The translations under genes and the position numbers were made by a program. The notes beneath the pieces are model-generated. The model was not told the origin of the DNA. It was given only the letters and a program-made list of their open reading frames with translations, and ran no database searches. A DNA stretch of 64,000 bases from positions 992,001 through 1,056,000 of the forward strand of contig NZ_CP143542.1 in assembly GCF_046237605.1 (NCBI RefSeq). The letters are read 5' to 3'. Positions 1-8,398 of the stretch are shown here, in pieces (position 1 is the first letter of the stretch; each line of letters starts with the position of its first letter). This DNA is from Paraperibacillus marinus. Its GTDB lineage: Bacteria; Bacillota; Bacilli; Bacillales; DSM-1321.

Positions 1-798
1 TTCCAGCAGATTCTCCCTGAGATCCCTGCTGTTGCAGTGTTCGATACGGCCTTCCATCAGACTATGCCGGAAAGTTCATTCCTTTACAGCCTTCCTTATG
101 AATATTATAAAGACTATGGAATCCGGAAATACGGCTTCCACGGAACATCGCATAAATATGTGGCTGAGCGCGCCGCTGCTATGCTTGGCCGTCCGGTTGA
201 ACAGCTGCGCCTGCTATCCTGCCACCTTGGCAATGGAGCGAGCATCGCAGCCATCCAGGGCGGAAAGTCCATTGATACATCCATGGGCTTCACACCGCTT
301 GCCGGCGTAACCATGGGAACCCGTTCAGGCAATATCGATCCTGCCCTCATTCCGTATATCATGGAAAAAACAAACCAAACGGCTGAGGAAGTGCTCGATG
401 TTTTGAATAAAAAGAGCGGAATGCTTGCTGTGTCCGGATTTTCAAGCGACCTTCGCGATATAACCGAGGCTGCCAAGGAAGGAAACGAACGTGCAGAGCT
501 GGCGCTTGAAGTATTCGCAAACCGAATTCATAAATATATTGGATCTTATGCTGCAAGAATGTATGGCGTCGATGCCATCATTTTCACTGCCGGCATTGGA
601 GAAAATAGTGAGGCTGTCCGTGAACGGGTCATGAAAGGACTTGAGTTCATGGGGGTATACTTTGATCCTGCCCTTAATAAAACCCGCGGTGAAGAAGCTT
701 TCATCAGCTATCCGCATTCTCCTGTAAAAGTCATGGTCATCCCGACCAATGAAGAAGTTATGATTGCCCGTGACGTAACCCGTCTTGCAGGCATATAA
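1..798 (+). CDS. ackA: Acetate kinase, C-terminal part (5' end outside window)
   Basis: Interconverts acetyl phosphate + ADP and acetate + ATP in the cytoplasm, the last step of overflow acetate production. The reading frame is open from the first base, so about 265 C-terminal residues are present and roughly 130 N-terminal residues of a usual ~395-residue enzyme lie upstream. Family signatures of the acetokinase (ASKHA) fold are visible: GFHGTSHKYV, HLGNGASI, GMLAVSGFSSDLRDI and the late FTAGIGENS nucleotide-binding motif. Followed at once by a hairpin terminator, so it ends its transcription unit. Ordinary, well conserved copy; only the start is unknown. Confidence 0.97.
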   Translation, partial: FQQILPEIPAVAVFDTAFHQTMPESSFLYSLPYEYYKDYGIRKYGFHGTSHKYVAERAAAMLGRPVEQLRLLSCHLGNGASIAAIQGGKSIDTSMGFTPLAGVTMGTRSGNIDPALIPYIMEKTNQTAEEVLDVLNKKSGMLAVSGFSSDLRDITEAAKEGNERAELALEVFANRIHKYIGSYAARMYGVDAIIFTAGIGENSEAVRERVMKGLEFMGVYFDPALNKTRGEEAFISYPHSPVKVMVIPTNEEVMIARDVTRLAGI

Positions 799-810
799 GA
801 ACCGGCTAAA

Positions 811-840
811 AGGCTCCCTCGAACAAGGGGAGTCTTTTTT
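811..840 (+). terminator. Rho-independent terminator of ackA
   Basis: GGCTCCCT pairs with AGGGGAGTC across a short loop and is followed by six T, 13 bases after the ackA stop codon. Confidence 0.85.
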
Positions 841-945
841 GTCCGATAAAAGTGCCTTCGGATCATTATCACTAAAGCATGCGGGAGCCGGACTGTTATG
901 CTATACTAAGTTCAAAATTCAATGGATGAGAATAGGAGGCTTGGC

Positions 946-1785
946 ATGGCATTGACTGAAAGTGAAATCAGGGTGTGGGATGATATAGCCGACTGGGAAG
1001 AAAAGATGTATCAGTATGATCCGGGGACGCTTGAGCTTTTTTATGATAAATGGCTTGAACAGGGTTTCTCCATGCTTCCAGAGTCAGTCACGGACCAATT
1101 TTTTTCAAAATTCGATAACTGGCTTTTTCATATGAATGCCTTTATCCAGGGCTCGCAGATACAGCACGATGCAAGGGAAAGCATCCTGGCCGCGGCAAGG
1201 ATCTTCGATTCCAGCGTAAATACATTGAATGATATGAAAAATTTATCCATCGACCAGCTGATTTATATTGCAGACCAGCAGATTGCCCGCCATCGTTTTT
1301 ACTCCTTCACTCAGGGAAGTGTGAGCGGGACAGGGGAGACTCTCCTCCTTGGCTCCGATATTCCAGCCATCACACTTATTAACCTGAGGCTGGTCCAGCT
1401 CATCGCCATGACGTATGGAAATGAAGTGAATACTCCATATGAGCTGATGCTGACGCTGAAAGCATTCCATGCAGGCACAATGCCTAAGCGGATGCAGCGC
1501 CAGATGTGGGAGGAAATGGCGGCAGATGCCAAGCTTGATGATACTTTCTTTTATGCCGGAAGGGAAGAACTGACGAATGTGACATGGCTTGAGCAGCCTA
1601 TCCGCCAGATCCTCAAGGCGCTGGCGATCTCCACCTTCAGGAGAAGGCTTGTAAAAGGTCTGCCCCTGGTAAGCATGGCCATAGGAGGCGCTGCCAATTA
1701 CCGGCTGACAAGGAATGTATCGGAATTTGCCCACCGCTTTTACCAATACAGGTACCTGTCAGCTAAAAAGGATGATGCCCAGTGA
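946..1785 (+). CDS. EcsC family protein
   Basis: A 279-residue protein resembling the EcsC family (named after the third gene of the B. subtilis ecs ABC transporter operon; biochemical role unknown). The central part has the family's small-residue-rich segment (GSVSGTGETLLLGSDIPAIT, about residues 127-147) followed by a predicted helix LVQLIAMTYG, and the C-terminus has a glycine-rich stretch (VSMAIGGAANYRLT) that may touch membrane. An in-frame ATG lies 24 bases upstream, but AGGAGG at 934-939 sits six bases before the ATG at 946, so I use 946. The stop overlaps the GTG start of moaB, so the two are translationally coupled. Function not inferable from context. Confidence 0.8.
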   Translation: MALTESEIRVWDDIADWEEKMYQYDPGTLELFYDKWLEQGFSMLPESVTDQFFSKFDNWLFHMNAFIQGSQIQHDARESILAAARIFDSSVNTLNDMKNLSIDQLIYIADQQIARHRFYSFTQGSVSGTGETLLLGSDIPAITLINLRLVQLIAMTYGNEVNTPYELMLTLKAFHAGTMPKRMQRQMWEEMAADAKLDDTFFYAGREELTNVTWLEQPIRQILKALAISTFRRRLVKGLPLVSMAIGGAANYRLTRNVSEFAHRFYQYRYLSAKKDDAQ

Positions 1786-2288
1786 GCCATATCGAGCATA
1801 AAAGTGAAGCCCCCGGCCATGTGCGGTGCATGGTGGTCACCGTAAGTGATACGAGGGGGAAGGAAGATGATAAGAGCGGACAGGAAGTTATCCAGTATTT
1901 AAGCCGGGCAGGACATGCCGCCCGGGAATACCGGATCGTGAAGGATGACAAAGAGGAAATAGCCAGGGCTGTTTCCGAGGGGCTTGCCGCTCCCGGTATA
2001 GATGCTGTCATCCTCAATGGAGGCACTGGCATCTCGAAGCGGGATGTAACCATTGAAACGGTCAAAGAGTTTATAGAAAAAGAAATCACGGGCTTCGGGG
2101 AAATCTTCCGGATGCTGAGCTATCAGGAAGATATCGGCAGTCCTGCTATCATGTCGCGGGCCATTGCCGGCACGCATGGCAGAAAGGCCATCTTTTCGCT
2201 GCCAGGCAGCACAGGTGCCGTCCGGCTTGCGATGAAAAAGCTGATTGTGCCTGAACTTGGGCATATTATAAGGGAACTGAGGAAATAA
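1782..2288 (+). CDS. moaB: Molybdopterin adenylyltransferase-type protein MoaB
   Basis: MoaB/MogA fold protein of molybdenum cofactor synthesis, expected to adenylylate molybdopterin before metal insertion. 168 residues, usual length. N-terminal VVTVSDTRG and central LNGGTGISKRDVTIE are the family's MPT-binding signatures, and a late AGTHGRKAIFSLPGS motif is present. Starts with GTG inside the TGA stop of the EcsC-like gene (GTGA overlap), suggesting coupling. No other moa/moe gene is in the window; the isolated position next to ackA and argG matches the B. subtilis arrangement as I remember it. Confidence 0.93.
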   Translation: MSHIEHKSEAPGHVRCMVVTVSDTRGKEDDKSGQEVIQYLSRAGHAAREYRIVKDDKEEIARAVSEGLAAPGIDAVILNGGTGISKRDVTIETVKEFIEKEITGFGEIFRMLSYQEDIGSPAIMSRAIAGTHGRKAIFSLPGSTGAVRLAMKKLIVPELGHIIRELRK

Positions 2289-2312
2289 GGCTGTCCATCT
2301 GGACAGCCTTAT
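2287..2312. terminator. Hairpin terminator between moaB and the opposite-strand gene
   Basis: AAGGCTGTCC / GGACAGCCTT, a ten-pair stem with a four-base loop beginning at the moaB stop. The T tail is short, so strength is uncertain; it could serve both converging genes. Confidence 0.6.
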
Positions 2313-2339
2313 TCGTATACATATACATTCATCTGCATG

Positions 2340-2642
2340 CTATGAATGTGATTTTCCGAAGAGGGCATCCTCATCCCTGAACCAGAGCCACAGATCATTG
2401 ATGACGGAAGCGAGTTCTGAGATTTCTGTATTCAAGATGCAGGATCTATCAAAATCCGTTTCGCGGAAAAGGCATTTTTGCTTCATCACAATCTGGCCTT
2501 CCAGCTCCCTGATCCTGTCAGGAATGCCGCCCCTGATCTGTTCCCATTTCAGCATCACTTCGCCTGGAAGCTCTAAGGAAGCAAGACCATGTCTCGGAAC
2601 CGGGATACCGAGCCTCTCATTGAATAAAAAGTATTCCTCCAT
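2340..2642 (-). CDS. Hypothetical protein (100 residues)
   Basis: Not recognised. A charged, soluble protein of about 100 residues with no signal peptide or membrane segment. It starts MEEYFLFNERLGIPVPRHG, has a middle helix-like segment (LEGQIVMKQKCLFRE) and a tryptophan-rich C-terminal part (INDLWLWFRDEDALFG). The ATG at 2642 is preferred over a GTG six bases upstream because GGGAG lies seven bases before it. It is convergent with moaB and divergent from argG, sharing the ~200-base region that holds the argG control sites. Codon use looks like its neighbours, so it is probably a real conserved small Bacillaceae protein, but no function can be assigned. Confidence 0.65.
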   Translation of the reverse strand: MEEYFLFNERLGIPVPRHGLASLELPGEVMLKWEQIRGGIPDRIRELEGQIVMKQKCLFRETDFDRSCILNTEISELASVINDLWLWFRDEDALFGKSHS

Positions 2643-2751
2643 CTCCACACTCCCTTTACTTTTCCCTTCGTTTTATCCATATACGATGAAAACCGGTTCA
2701 ATTCCTTCACAACAGCCTATCTAAAAACATAAAAATATATGTGAACAGTTG

Positions 2752-2780
2752 TTGCAAAAAAAAAGAAAAGCTGATAAAGT
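2752..2780 (+). promoter_or_regulatory. Candidate argG promoter
   Basis: TTGCAA (2752-2757), 17 bases, then TAAAGT (2775-2780). The -10 is only a 4/6 match; an overlapping TATAAC at 2780-2785 is an alternative with poor spacing. Placed just upstream of the ARG boxes. Confidence 0.4.
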
Positions 2781-2788
2781 ATAACCAT

Positions 2789-2828
2789 TGAATGCATAAA
2801 AATTAACTGTCATGAATGTTTATTCATT
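2789..2828 (+). promoter_or_regulatory. ARG box operator (ArgR/AhrC) before argG
   Basis: TGAAT at 2813-2817, GTTT, ATTCA at 2822-2826 form a perfect palindrome matching the ArgR/AhrC operator (TGAAT-N4-ATTCA type). A second half-site TGAAT begins at 2789 with a degenerate partner. The strong box ends a few bases before the argG ribosome binding site, so bound repressor would block early transcription. Arginine-dependent repression of argGH is the established role of this motif in bacilli. Confidence 0.8.
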
Positions 2829-2846
2829 TAGGAGGACTTATAAATT

Positions 2847-4052
2847 ATGACTAAAGAGAAGATTGTACTTGCATATTCCGGGGGATTGGATACATCTGTT
2901 GCAATAAAATGGCTTCAGGAGCAGGGGTTCGATGTGGTAGCCTGCTGCCTGGATGTGGGTGAAGGGAAAGACCTTGAATTCATTAAGCAGAAAGCTCTTA
3001 CTGTAGGGGCGGTTAAATCCTATGTACTGGACGTGAAGGAAGAATTCGCGATTGATTATGCGCTCACTGCCCTTCAGGCCCATACACTTTATGAAGGAAA
3101 ATACCCATTGGTTTCTGCGCTTTCACGCCCGCTGATAGCGAAGAAGCTGGTAGAAGTAGCTGAGGCAGAAAATGCAGCGGCTGTAGCACATGGCTGCACC
3201 GGGAAAGGAAATGACCAGGTCCGCTTTGAAGTATCCATTCAGGCCCTGAACCCAAATTTGAAGGTTATCGCACCTGTTCGTGAATGGAGCTGGTCAAGGG
3301 AAGAAGAAATCAATTATGCAGTGCAAAATGATATTCCGATCCCTGTAAACCTAGACAGCCCTTATTCTATTGATCAAAATCTTTGGGGCAGAAGCAACGA
3401 ATGCGGCGTGCTTGAGGATCCATGGGCGGCTCCGCCTGAAGAAGCGTATGAACTGACAAGCAGCCTTGAGGAAGCCCCGGACACGCCTGATTATGCGGAA
3501 ATCGAATTTGAACAGGGTGTCCCGGTCAAGCTGAATGGCGTTTCCTATCCCCTGTCAAGCCTGATCCTGGAACTTAATAAACTGGCAGGCAAGCATGGAG
3601 TGGGCCGTATCGACCATGTGGAAAACAGGCTGGTGGGAATTAAATCACGCGAGGTTTACGAATGTCCTGCAGCTCTTACTCTGATCAAAGCACATAAAGA
3701 GCTGGAAGACATCACCCTTGTGAAGGAAGTTGCCCATTTTAAACCGGTGATTGAAAAGAAAATGACAGAGCTTATCTATGAAGGTTTATGGTTTTCGCCG
3801 CTGCGGGATGCTCTCTCAGCTTTCCTTGCTGAAACCCAGAAAACGGTCACCGGGACTGTCCGTGTCAAGCTGTTCAAGGGACATTCAATTGTGGAAGGGA
3901 GAAAATCCGATTATTCCCTTTATAATGAAAAGCTCGCAACTTATACATCTGATGACGAATTTGATCATGCAGCCGCTGTGGGCTTCATATCGTTATGGGG
4001 ACTGCCGACCAAGGTGAACAGCATGGTCAATCAAAAGAAGGTGACAGTGTGA
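2847..4052 (+). CDS. argG: Argininosuccinate synthase
   Basis: Joins citrulline and aspartate with ATP to give argininosuccinate, the penultimate step of arginine synthesis; a cytoplasmic tetramer in known members. 401 residues, standard length. The N-terminal ATP pyrophosphatase P-loop AYSGGLDTSVAIKWL (about residues 9-23) is intact, followed by AHGCTGKGNDQVRFE (about 113-127) and the SPYSIDQNLWGRSNECG substrate-binding segment. ATG preceded by AGGAGG. Its stop overlaps argH by four bases. Controlled by the ARG box immediately upstream. Confidence 0.98.
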   Translation: MTKEKIVLAYSGGLDTSVAIKWLQEQGFDVVACCLDVGEGKDLEFIKQKALTVGAVKSYVLDVKEEFAIDYALTALQAHTLYEGKYPLVSALSRPLIAKKLVEVAEAENAAAVAHGCTGKGNDQVRFEVSIQALNPNLKVIAPVREWSWSREEEINYAVQNDIPIPVNLDSPYSIDQNLWGRSNECGVLEDPWAAPPEEAYELTSSLEEAPDTPDYAEIEFEQGVPVKLNGVSYPLSSLILELNKLAGKHGVGRIDHVENRLVGIKSREVYECPAALTLIKAHKELEDITLVKEVAHFKPVIEKKMTELIYEGLWFSPLRDALSAFLAETQKTVTGTVRVKLFKGHSIVEGRKSDYSLYNEKLATYTSDDEFDHAAAVGFISLWGLPTKVNSMVNQKKVTV

Positions 4053-5473
4053 GTGCACAGAAGCTCTGGAACGGGAGATTCACGAAAAGTCCCGAAGAAT
4101 GGGTGGATGAATTCGGCGCATCCATAGAATTTGATCAGGAGCTTGTCCTCGAAGATATCGAAGGGAGCCTTGCCCATGTGGGGATGCTTGTAAAGCAGGG
4201 CATCCTCCACCATGAGGAAGGTGAAAAAATCATCAGCGGTCTGCAAAAGCTGCAGAAGAAGGCTGAGAACAAAGAGCTTTCCTATTCAGTGAAAATGGAA
4301 GACATCCATCTTAATCTGGAAAGCCTGCTGATTGAAGAAATCGGACCTCTTGGAGGGAAAGTACACACGGGCCGGAGCAGGAATGACCAGGTGGCAACTG
4401 ATATGCACCTGTATTTGAAAAAACATGTGATGCATATCATCGGGCTGGCAGCAGATTTTCAAGAGGCATTGGTAAAACAGGCAGAGCAGCATATTGAAAC
4501 GATCATTCCGGGGTATACACATCTGCAGAGGGCCCAGCCTATCTCTTTTGGGCATCATCTCATGGCTTATTTCTGGATGCTCCAGCGTGATAAACAGAGG
4601 CTTCAGGAAAGCCTTAAGCGCATCAGCATATCGCCGCTCGGGGCCGGGGCGCTTGCCGGTACCACCTTCCCCATCGACAGGGAGTACAGCGCAGGAGCGC
4701 TCGGGTTCGATTCAATTTACGAAAACTCGCTGGATGCCGTAAGTGACAGGGATTTCATACTGGAATTTCTAAGCATAAGCTCTACCCTTATGATGCATCT
4801 CTCGCGCCTCAGTGAAGAGGTGATCCTCTGGTCAAGCCAGGAATTCCAATTCATAGAATTGGATGATGCCTTTTCGACCGGAAGCAGCATCATGCCGCAA
4901 AAAAAGAATCCTGATATGGCGGAGCTTATCAGGGGGAAAACCGGCAGGGTATATGGTAATCTCATGGGGCTGCTTACTGTGATGAAGGGACTGCCGCTTG
5001 CTTATAATAAAGACATGCAGGAGGATAAGGAAGGGATGTTTGATACCGTTAAGACGGTAACTGGATCACTTAAAATCTTCACTGGCATGATTTCTACGAT
5101 GAAGGTCAATACTTCCAGAATGGAAAGTGCGGTTAAAGAGGACTTCTCCAATGCGACAGAACTGGCTGACTATCTTGCAGCAAAAGGAATTCCTTTCAGG
5201 GAAGCCCATGAGATAGTGGGCAGGCTTGTCCTGCACTGCATTGAAAAGGGCTGCTATCTAAAAGATCTGAGCATGGAAGAGTTCCTGGAAGCATCCAGTC
5301 TTTTCGACCGTGACATTTATACAGTGCTTGAGCCGTATGAAGCGGTCAAGAGGAGAAACAGCGCCGGCGGCACAGGGTTTACCCAGGTCAAGGCTGCTGT
5401 TGAAAAAGCCAGGGAACTGCTTTTAGGAAAAGCAGCCGCTGGCCGTACAGGAATAACAGAGGCTGGATCCTAA
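4049..5473 (+). CDS. argH: Argininosuccinate lyase
   Basis: Splits argininosuccinate to arginine and fumarate. 474 residues, of the fumarase/aspartase superfamily, with the three conserved blocks: HTGRSRNDQVATD near residue 110, a TH-containing PGYTHLQRAQPISFGHH near 158-174 and the mobile signature loop GSSIMPQKKNPD near 280-291. The frame is open further upstream, but family proteins begin close to SAQKLWNGRF, and a GTG at 4049 overlapping the argG stop as GTGA, with AAGGTG upstream, fits translational coupling. Ends in a bidirectional terminator shared with the converging stress protein gene. Confidence 0.97.
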   Translation: MSAQKLWNGRFTKSPEEWVDEFGASIEFDQELVLEDIEGSLAHVGMLVKQGILHHEEGEKIISGLQKLQKKAENKELSYSVKMEDIHLNLESLLIEEIGPLGGKVHTGRSRNDQVATDMHLYLKKHVMHIIGLAADFQEALVKQAEQHIETIIPGYTHLQRAQPISFGHHLMAYFWMLQRDKQRLQESLKRISISPLGAGALAGTTFPIDREYSAGALGFDSIYENSLDAVSDRDFILEFLSISSTLMMHLSRLSEEVILWSSQEFQFIELDDAFSTGSSIMPQKKNPDMAELIRGKTGRVYGNLMGLLTVMKGLPLAYNKDMQEDKEGMFDTVKTVTGSLKIFTGMISTMKVNTSRMESAVKEDFSNATELADYLAAKGIPFREAHEIVGRLVLHCIEKGCYLKDLSMEEFLEASSLFDRDIYTVLEPYEAVKRRNSAGGTGFTQVKAAVEKARELLLGKAAAGRTGITEAGS

Positions 5474-5496
5474 TAGGATCCAGCCTCTTGTTTTTT
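5458..5496. terminator. Bidirectional terminator between argH and the UspA gene
   Basis: AGAGGCTGGATCC and GGATCCAGCCTCT form a 13-pair stem spanning both stop codons, with TGTTTTTT downstream on the + strand. Confidence 0.85.
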
Positions 5497-5940
5497 CATT
5501 TCATCCGGTGTCCGGACCACCAGCACATCGCAGGCAGCGTGCCGGGTGATATGCTCAGAAACACTGCCCATAAAGAACCGTTCAACCAGGTTGTGGCCTG
5601 TCGCGCCGCAAATGATCAAGTCTATATCAAATTCTTTCGCTATTTCTTTGGGGATTTTCACCTTTGGCGATCCATATTCCACAGCCGTAATAACGGATAG
5701 GACACCAGATTCCAGGGCTTGGGCCTTATATTTCTCCATCATGTCATTGACCCACCCGGCACCATCGCCTGCCTGTGAACCGAACGTTTCTCCGCTTGCA
5801 GCCGTCCGGTTATCAAGTACATGGGCAATTACGATTTGGGATTGATTCCGGAGTGCGATTTCAATCGCTTTTTTAAGGGACCATTCAGCCTCTTTTGAGC
5901 CGTCCACCGCGGCCAGAATTCTTTTATACGCCAATGCCAT
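5470..5940 (-). CDS. Universal stress protein, UspA family
   Basis: Single-domain UspA-type protein of 156 residues, predicted cytoplasmic and ATP-binding. It begins with the usual YKRILAAVDGS strand and Asp, and ends with the ATP-binding GATGHNLVERFFMGSVSEHI block (G-2x-G-9x-G-S type) and a terminal CDVLVVR strand. ATG preceded by AAGGAGGAGAAAACG on the minus strand. It lies between argH and an M24 peptidase, where it stands alone. Physiological trigger unknown; related Bacillus proteins are linked to general stress, but that is inference here. Confidence 0.92.
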   Translation of the reverse strand: MALAYKRILAAVDGSKEAEWSLKKAIEIALRNQSQIVIAHVLDNRTAASGETFGSQAGDGAGWVNDMMEKYKAQALESGVLSVITAVEYGSPKVKIPKEIAKEFDIDLIICGATGHNLVERFFMGSVSEHITRHAACDVLVVRTPDEMKKQEAGSY

Positions 5941-6078
5941 CGTTTTCTCCTCCTTAAGAAAGCTAGTTTTTCTCAGCAGGGAAGTTCAGCAGGTGCTTTT
6001 ACACCTTGATTATACAATAATTACCTTGTAAATGGGAGTGCCATGGAGCCCATAGTATGAGTAAAGGAGGGAAGGAAG

Positions 6079-6204
6079 ATGAATCAGGATAAGAACAGCG
6101 GGTATCCCCTCTTTGAAGAAGAGGGGATAAGGGAAATTATCGGCCAGATTACCGATGCGTATGAGTCGGCTGGAGTGACGCAGGAGTTGGAGGATAAAGA
6201 GTGA
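6079..6204 (+). CDS. Small hypothetical protein (41 residues)
   Basis: A short reading frame MNQDKNSGYPLF... to ...ELEDKE with an excellent ribosome binding site AAAGGAGG eight bases before the ATG and a strong bidirectional terminator 35 bases after the stop. It is acidic and hydrophilic, with no membrane segment. The strong translation signals and dedicated terminator make it likely to be a real small protein; I do not recognise the family. It is transcribed divergently from the UspA gene and convergent with the M24 peptidase. Confidence 0.6.
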   Translation: MNQDKNSGYPLFEEEGIREIIGQITDAYESAGVTQELEDKE

Positions 6205-6236
6205 GGATGTCCTAAAACGTTCATGTAATAGGCAAA

Positions 6237-6285
6237 AGGAAAGCCCTGGGGAAATCTTCTTCCCCAGGGCCTTCCTTTTGCCTTT
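6237..6285. terminator. Strong bidirectional terminator
   Basis: AAAGGAAAGCCCTGGGGAA and TTCCCCAGGGCCTTCCTTT pair over almost their whole length around a short loop. A-rich and T-rich flanks allow termination in both directions, between the 41-residue protein gene and the M24 peptidase. Confidence 0.85.
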
Positions 6286-6304
6286 ATGAGCCAGCTTTAG
6301 TGAT

Positions 6305-7393
6305 TTATTTTAAAGTTTTTGGATAACGGGTCAGCACTTCACAGCCATCTTCGGTGACAAGGATATCATCTTCAATCCGGACGCCTGCAGTACCCGGGAC
6401 ATATATTCCCGGTTCAATGGTGAAGACCATTCCCGGCTTTAGCACGAGCTCATTCGTTTCAGTCAAAGATGGATATTCATGAACACTTATGCCAAGGCCG
6501 TGGCCAAGTCTGTGCGGGAAATATTCTCCGTAGCCGGCATCACTGATGATATTCCGGGCAATCAAATCAAGTTCAGCACAGGTAGCCCCCGGCCTGCAAG
6601 CTTTGATGGCAGCTTCTTCAGCCTTCAGTACAGTCTCATAAATGTCCCGCTGTTTTTCTGTTATTTCACCAAAGGCAACGGTCCTGGTGATGTCAGAGCA
6701 GTATCCCTCATACACGACACCGAGGTCGAAAAGGACAAGATCTCCTTTTTTAATCTTGGTCTGTCCAGGGGTGCCGTGTGGAGAGGCACCGTTTGCCCCT
6801 GTCAGAACCATGGTTGAAAAGGACATTTCATTAATTCCTGCCTTTTTCATTTCAAACTCAATCGCTGCCAGAACCTCCATTTCAGTTTTGCCTTCAGCAA
6901 TCTCCCGCACACCGGTTTGAATGGCATAATCTGCGAGCCTGGCCGCCTCCCGGATCAGGGTCAGTTCTTTTTCGTCCTTGATCATCCGGAGTTCGCGGAG
7001 AATTTCCCCGGCTGCGAAGAATGCAGCGCCGGGCATCAGGCTCTGGATTTTTTCATAGCGCTCCACATTCATGTGCTCTTTTTCAATCGCTGCAGATCCT
7101 AAGGTGACATTTCTGTCTTTCAAAGCTTCCATGATCATGGTCCATGGATCTTCAATGTCGGTGTAGCCGATGATCGGATGGCTCCAGCCTGAGTTCCGGG
7201 CATCCTCCGTTTCCATCTTCGGGCAGACAAGGAACGGCTCAGAGTCCGGGAATAATCCGAGTGCCAGCAGCCTTTCATGCGGGTTGCTTCTGAATCCGCT
7301 GAGATAAAATACACTATCAGGCGATGTGATGAATCCGAATGGTATTTTGTTTTCCGTCAGCCAGTCCTGAAACTTTTCAATTCTCTTGCTCAT
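6305..7393 (-). CDS. M24 family Xaa-Pro peptidase
   Basis: Metallopeptidase of the M24B (pita-bread) family that removes residues from Xaa-Pro peptides, 362 residues. An N-terminal creatinase-like domain (about 1-130, FYLSGFRSNPHERLLAL) precedes the catalytic domain, where the dinuclear metal ligands are visible in order: LFDLGVVYEGYCSDITRT (two Asp), HRLGHGLGISVHE (His), FTIEPGIY (Glu) and GVRIEDDILVT (Glu). ATG at 7393 has GGAGG nine bases upstream; an in-frame TTG sits inside the ribosome site and is rejected. B. subtilis has two such enzymes (ykvY, yqhT); I cannot say which this equals. Confidence 0.92.
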   Translation of the reverse strand: MSKRIEKFQDWLTENKIPFGFITSPDSVFYLSGFRSNPHERLLALGLFPDSEPFLVCPKMETEDARNSGWSHPIIGYTDIEDPWTMIMEALKDRNVTLGSAAIEKEHMNVERYEKIQSLMPGAAFFAAGEILRELRMIKDEKELTLIREAARLADYAIQTGVREIAEGKTEMEVLAAIEFEMKKAGINEMSFSTMVLTGANGASPHGTPGQTKIKKGDLVLFDLGVVYEGYCSDITRTVAFGEITEKQRDIYETVLKAEEAAIKACRPGATCAELDLIARNIISDAGYGEYFPHRLGHGLGISVHEYPSLTETNELVLKPGMVFTIEPGIYVPGTAGVRIEDDILVTEDGCEVLTRYPKTLK

Positions 7394-7592
7394 TGTCTTT
7401 TCCTCCAATAGGGTATTTAACTGGTAGTATATGTAGATTTTTATAAGGATAAAAGTATGCTGTCAGTATAGAGAGTAACAGTCCTGGTTTCGATTGTAAA
7501 CTGTTAGTCTATGTTAGAATTGGGTATATAGGTAAATGGAATATTGCTTTATCCCGTTACCCATTGTCATCACTCGAAAGGGGAGAATGTAT

Positions 7593-8273
7593 ATGAAGGT
7601 TTCTTTTCACGGCCACTCTGTGGTAAAGGTTATTGCAAATGGAAAAACCATTCTGTTCGATCCGTTTATTACAGGAAATGGACAGACGGATTTGAAAGTG
7701 GAGGATGTAAAGGCTGATGTCATTATCGTGACACATGGACATGGTGACCACCTGGGAGATACCGTCCAAATTGCCAAAGAGCATAACTCGCTTGTTATTG
7801 CCAATGCAGAGTTAAGCAGCTACCTGGCTTGGCAGGGCCTTAAAACCCACGGGATGTCGATCGGAGGAGCCTTTGAGTTTGACTTTGGCAGGGTCAAGCT
7901 GACTCAGGCTTTTCACGGGACCGGGCTGGATACAGAAAACCAGGAAATCATCTATCTGGGGATGCCGGCCGGCGTGCTCTTTACTTTTGAGGGAAAAACC
8001 ATCTACCATGCCGGAGATACCGGATTATTCGGCGATATGAAGCTGATTGGTGAACGGCACCCGATCGACCTTGCATTCCTGCCGATTGGGGATAACTACA
8101 CGATGGGGCCGGAAGATGCAGCCTATGCAGCCAAGCTTCTGGGGGCGAAGCAGGTTGTACCGATCCACTACAATACATTCCCGCAGATCAGGCAGGAGCC
8201 TGAAGCATTCCTCGAACTGTTGGAAGAAGGAAACGGAATCATCCTCCAGCCGGGGGAAGAGATAGAGCTGTAA
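7593..8273 (+). CDS. ytkL: UPF0173 metal-dependent hydrolase YtkL
   Basis: 226-residue metallo-beta-lactamase-fold protein of the UPF0173 family, cytoplasmic, substrate unknown. Starts MKVSFHGHSVV; the metal-binding THGHGDHLGD motif (HxHxDH) is at about residues 48-57, and later ligands appear in AFHGTGLD, YHAGDTGLFGD and PIHYNTFP. ATG at 7593 chosen because of GGGGAGAA upstream and the family N-terminus; the open frame continues 57 bases further back without support. Transcribed divergently from the M24 gene. Confidence 0.92.
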   Translation: MKVSFHGHSVVKVIANGKTILFDPFITGNGQTDLKVEDVKADVIIVTHGHGDHLGDTVQIAKEHNSLVIANAELSSYLAWQGLKTHGMSIGGAFEFDFGRVKLTQAFHGTGLDTENQEIIYLGMPAGVLFTFEGKTIYHAGDTGLFGDMKLIGERHPIDLAFLPIGDNYTMGPEDAAYAAKLLGAKQVVPIHYNTFPQIRQEPEAFLELLEEGNGIILQPGEEIEL

Positions 8274-8282
8274 ATAGTAAGG

Positions 8283-8309
8283 AGGGCGCCCCAGGGCGCT
8301 CTTTTTTTG
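8283..8309 (+). terminator. Terminator of ytkL
   Basis: GGGCGC-rich hairpin (AGGGCGCCCC / GGGCGCTC, imperfect) followed by seven T. Confidence 0.75.
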
Positions 8310-8398
8310 TGCGGCCGCAAGGAATAGGGCAAGTTCAGTTCCCGTTGTGCATAAGATGGTGATAGCCTGCCCCATTCCATCAGAAAAGAGGTTATATG

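Noticed and set aside
4494..4742. Long alternate-frame ORFs inside argH, dnaE, icd and others
   Set aside because: They overlap well-conserved genes in other frames, lack ribosome sites and have no family-like sequence.
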